Below are positions 20,067 through 22,484 of a stretch of 22,484 nt of DNA, piece by piece. Both the position numbers and the translations under genes were made by a program. The notes under the pieces are model-generated. The model was not told the origin of the DNA and did not search any database. It saw only the letters and a program-made list of their open reading frames with translations. The stretch's first letter is position 1; each line of letters opens with the position of its first letter. Source of the DNA: a virus; IMG/VR virus record IMGVR_UViG_3300030060_007748, positions 1 through 22,484 of that record, one strand, 5' to 3'.

Positions 20067-22443
20067 CTTTTGCTTCCTTATCAAATTCTTTAAGAACCTT
20101 GGCTCGTGCAACATCTAACTTCTCATCAGCAACACGGATTCTTTGTATTGAAGAGTCCTGAGCGTCTTCTCTTTTCATTTTTTCCAAGTCTATCTTTTGT
20201 TCGAATTCATTTGTTTTTCTATCTGTATCACTCATAAATTCACCAACTTTTCGTTGCATATCCATAGCTTTTAAATCAATCTCTTGTTGTTTTAATTGAA
20301 TTAATGGGTCTTGTTTATCAGCATCATTAATTCTTTCAAGTTCTTGTAGCTCAGCAGTCAACGCAGCCACTCTTTCTGCAACCATAGACTCCGTATAAGT
20401 TTGATACGCTTCCATATTAACCTTAGCTAACTCCTGAAACTCAGGCATTTTCTCCATAATCTGTAATACCTGACCACGAGCCTTGAACGATAAGTGTTCA
20501 GAAATATGAGCTTGCAGTAAAGCATAAACCATAGGGTTGATTTGTACCATGCGTGTGCGAATAAAAGAAGAATGAGCCATGATATGTGCATCATGACTTT
20601 GTAAAGGAAACGCTTTTGGTACTTTCATCTGTAAAGCTCTCGCATTTTCAATCGCTGGATCTAAAGGTTGTGGTACTTCATCAGGTTTTAACAACGCATC
20701 GACCTGTTTTGTACCTAAAGCTTCATAAACTCGTCTATACGCCTCTCGAACATTGTGAATTTGAGGGTTCGACTGTGCAATCTGTAATTGTGTCTGTGCA
20801 AGGGTGACTTTTTGTGCCATAGAAAAGACATTAGGGTCAGCAACAGGTATAACATCAACCTCTTCACCAAAATCAGCGACTTTTACGAAACGATTACCTC
20901 CATAAACAGCATATGGATACAAAGGTGGTAAATATGTCGAGAAAACTTTGGCTAATAACCTAAATTCTTGTCGCATAGCATAGTAACAACGCTTGTGAAT
21001 AGCACTCATGACCCTTGAGCCACGCTCCATGAGAGCAATTGTAGTGCCCACGGCTCTATTTTGTGTGTCATTGCCTATTGCCATGTCAGCAATTGACGCA
21101 AAACGCTGTCCTGCAGCTACGCAATATTGTAATAAACTAAATAATGTGGCATCAGGACCTTTAAATGGTAAAAATTGAAACTGATCTTTAATATTTCCAC
21201 CAGGTGCATCAACATCTCTGAACTCACCAGGTTGAAATGGTTGATCTTCATCCCTGATTCTAATACCACGAGACTTAAAACCAGCAGGGAGATTGCTTAA
21301 AGTCCCTGCATCAAGTAATTGTCTTAACGCTGCAGTAGCCGTTTTACTTAAACCACCAATCATATGAATTAAACCAAAGCCATAAAACCCTAAACCTGGT
21401 AAAAATTTGAAATGTACAAAATATTCTTTGCGTTTATAGGTTTCATCAAAAGGCTGATAGTTTCTATATATACTTAAAATTTGTGAAGAGCCTTCATCAA
21501 TTGTTACGATGTAAGGAACTTTAACATTTTTCGATGCGTCTTCGATTTCATACTCTTCTAAATCTAAATCAACATGCATTTCTAAAATATTAAATTGATA
21601 ATCTTTATCTGCTGACGGACTTACACCTTCTATTTCTTGATATTTAGATTCAATTTGATCATCATCCATTTGAGACGGAGCAATTTCTACATCTCTATAA
21701 AAACCACTTCTTTGTTTTTTCAACAATTCATTCTCGCTCATTTTAAGCACATGTGTAATTCTTTCACAATCTTTTAAATCGGTTGCGTAATAAGGAACAA
21801 CTAAATCTTCAGCGTGTACAAATTTACTTACAGGTCTTTGCATAATGTCATCGAAGTATATTTTTTTAAATGCTGAACCTGTTAAAGGTAAATAAAATAA
21901 TAATTGATCAAAGTCAGGTGTATATTCTTCCATCTGATCCATGAGCATATAATTCATAAACTCTTTTACTCTTTGTGCTTGCTCTTCTCTTTGAAAATTT
22001 ATTTCACCAACAACTTGAGTTCTTACAGGACCATCACTTGGTAATAATTCTTTATAAGCTTGTGCTTGAAATTGTGTCACGGCTTCTGATAACAACGGAT
22101 GAGTTACACCACTTGCACCTTTAAAAGGTTGTCCTTCATCATTGTATTTAAATCCTAATAAATCTAATCCTGAAGTATAGCCTTTTTCCCAATCCCCTCT
22201 TGACTCTTTATCTTTTTTGTAATCAGTGACTAATTCATTTGCAATACGAGACAAAACTCGTTCATCAAGATCAATGGCTACATTTTTGTAAAATGTTTCC
22301 AATAATTGTTGTTGAGCGTCAACGACTTCTTCAGGACTCACCTCTTCCTCAGTATCAACAACTTCGACTTCGAGATCTTGTTTTTTTTCTTCGTTAGCCT
22401 CTTCCTGATTCTCTTCAGATTGAGTGTTTTTTTCTACAGCCAT
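20056..22443 (-). CDS. Portal protein (P22-like)
   Basis: A 795-residue protein, in the size range of P22-type portals. Residues 1-40 are acidic and disordered. The core includes KGASGVTHPLLSEAVTQFQA (about 108-128), LPLTGSAFKKIYFDDI (185-200), GFYGFGLIHMIGGLSKTATA and the APGGNIKDQFQFLPFKGPDA loop, a set typical of podovirus portals. The C-terminal 110 residues are a helical barrel or coiled coil rich in Q, E and K. It forms the dodecameric ring at one capsid vertex through which DNA is packaged. The ATG at 22443 follows AAGGA. A terminase gene is expected upstream but lies outside the window. Confidence 0.9.
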   Translation of the reverse strand: MAVEKNTQSEENQEEANEEKKQDLEVEVVDTEEEVSPEEVVDAQQQLLETFYKNVAIDLDERVLSRIANELVTDYKKDKESRGDWEKGYTSGLDLLGFKYNDEGQPFKGASGVTHPLLSEAVTQFQAQAYKELLPSDGPVRTQVVGEINFQREEQAQRVKEFMNYMLMDQMEEYTPDFDQLLFYLPLTGSAFKKIYFDDIMQRPVSKFVHAEDLVVPYYATDLKDCERITHVLKMSENELLKKQRSGFYRDVEIAPSQMDDDQIESKYQEIEGVSPSADKDYQFNILEMHVDLDLEEYEIEDASKNVKVPYIVTIDEGSSQILSIYRNYQPFDETYKRKEYFVHFKFLPGLGFYGFGLIHMIGGLSKTATAALRQLLDAGTLSNLPAGFKSRGIRIRDEDQPFQPGEFRDVDAPGGNIKDQFQFLPFKGPDATLFSLLQYCVAAGQRFASIADMAIGNDTQNRAVGTTIALMERGSRVMSAIHKRCYYAMRQEFRLLAKVFSTYLPPLYPYAVYGGNRFVKVADFGEEVDVIPVADPNVFSMAQKVTLAQTQLQIAQSNPQIHNVREAYRRVYEALGTKQVDALLKPDEVPQPLDPAIENARALQMKVPKAFPLQSHDAHIMAHSSFIRTRMVQINPMVYALLQAHISEHLSFKARGQVLQIMEKMPEFQELAKVNMEAYQTYTESMVAERVAALTAELQELERINDADKQDPLIQLKQQEIDLKAMDMQRKVGEFMSDTDRKTNEFEQKIDLEKMKREDAQDSSIQRIRVADEKLDVARAKVLKEFDKEAKDER

Positions 22444-22484
22444 TAATAAATCCTTGTTTTTTTATTTTTTCCTAGTTTACATTT
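22444..22484 (-). other. Leader of the portal gene
   Basis: This 41-base end holds the portal ribosome site (AAGGA about 7 bases before the ATG) in an A/T-rich stretch. No gene end can be assigned; stop codons occur in more than one frame. Confidence 0.4.

Overview
This window looks like the late (virion) half of an AT-rich, tailed double-stranded DNA phage from the ocean. The portal is of the large P22-like type. It is followed by a cargo of proteins typical of marine phage metagenomes: a co-chaperonin, an acidic coiled-coil scaffold, the capsid protein, many small lysine-rich virion-type proteins, LamG tail proteins and an M15 endolysin. No tape measure, sheath or tail tube is visible and two head-tail adaptor-like proteins are present, which fits a short-tailed podovirus best. 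Almost everything is read leftward (minus strand).

Layout in transcription order. Operon A (22443 to 13986): portal, a 34-residue micro-ORF, a basic C-terminal-tag protein, a SAM methyltransferase-like protein, a holin-like membrane protein, a 24-residue PqqA-like peptide followed by a perfect hairpin/T-run terminator, an exported Cys-rich protein, small basic proteins, GroES-like co-chaperonin, scaffold, a conserved head-region protein, a capsid-associated protein and the major capsid protein. A bidirectional terminator (13940-13969) closes it. Operon B (11844 to beyond base 1): two beta-rich structural proteins, a basic protein, two overlapping small membrane ORFs and the M15 endolysin, several tiny basic genes, an EF-hand-loop protein, an adaptor-like protein, a tandem paralog pair, a cupredoxin-domain protein, a second adaptor-like protein, and a tail-fibre region ending in two LamG proteins, the last cut by the window edge.

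Between the two operons sits a rightward island (about 11958-13930) of four genes: a zinc/OB-fold protein, a 22-residue membrane micropeptide, a 79-residue conserved protein and an 86-residue protein. Two near-identical sigma70-type promoters drive it, each overlaid by an operator-like dyad. It is arranged like a moron: own promoters, own terminator, opposite strand to the late genes.

The most interesting element is the 24-residue ORF at 18153-18227, which has the length and the hallmark residues of PqqA, the precursor peptide of the cofactor PQQ. No other PQQ gene is visible, so the phage would need host PqqB-F enzymes. This suggests a host with PQQ-dependent dehydrogenases, such as a marine alphaproteobacterium or methylotroph; that host assignment is inference. 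Next come a virion-operon protein with a complete type-1 copper ligand set at amicyanin-like spacing, a terminator hairpin that doubles as signal-peptide coding sequence, and families of small proteins sharing C-terminal tags. No tRNA, CRISPR array, transposase or integrase was seen. The longest stretch without a gene is about 170 bases (11845-12011).
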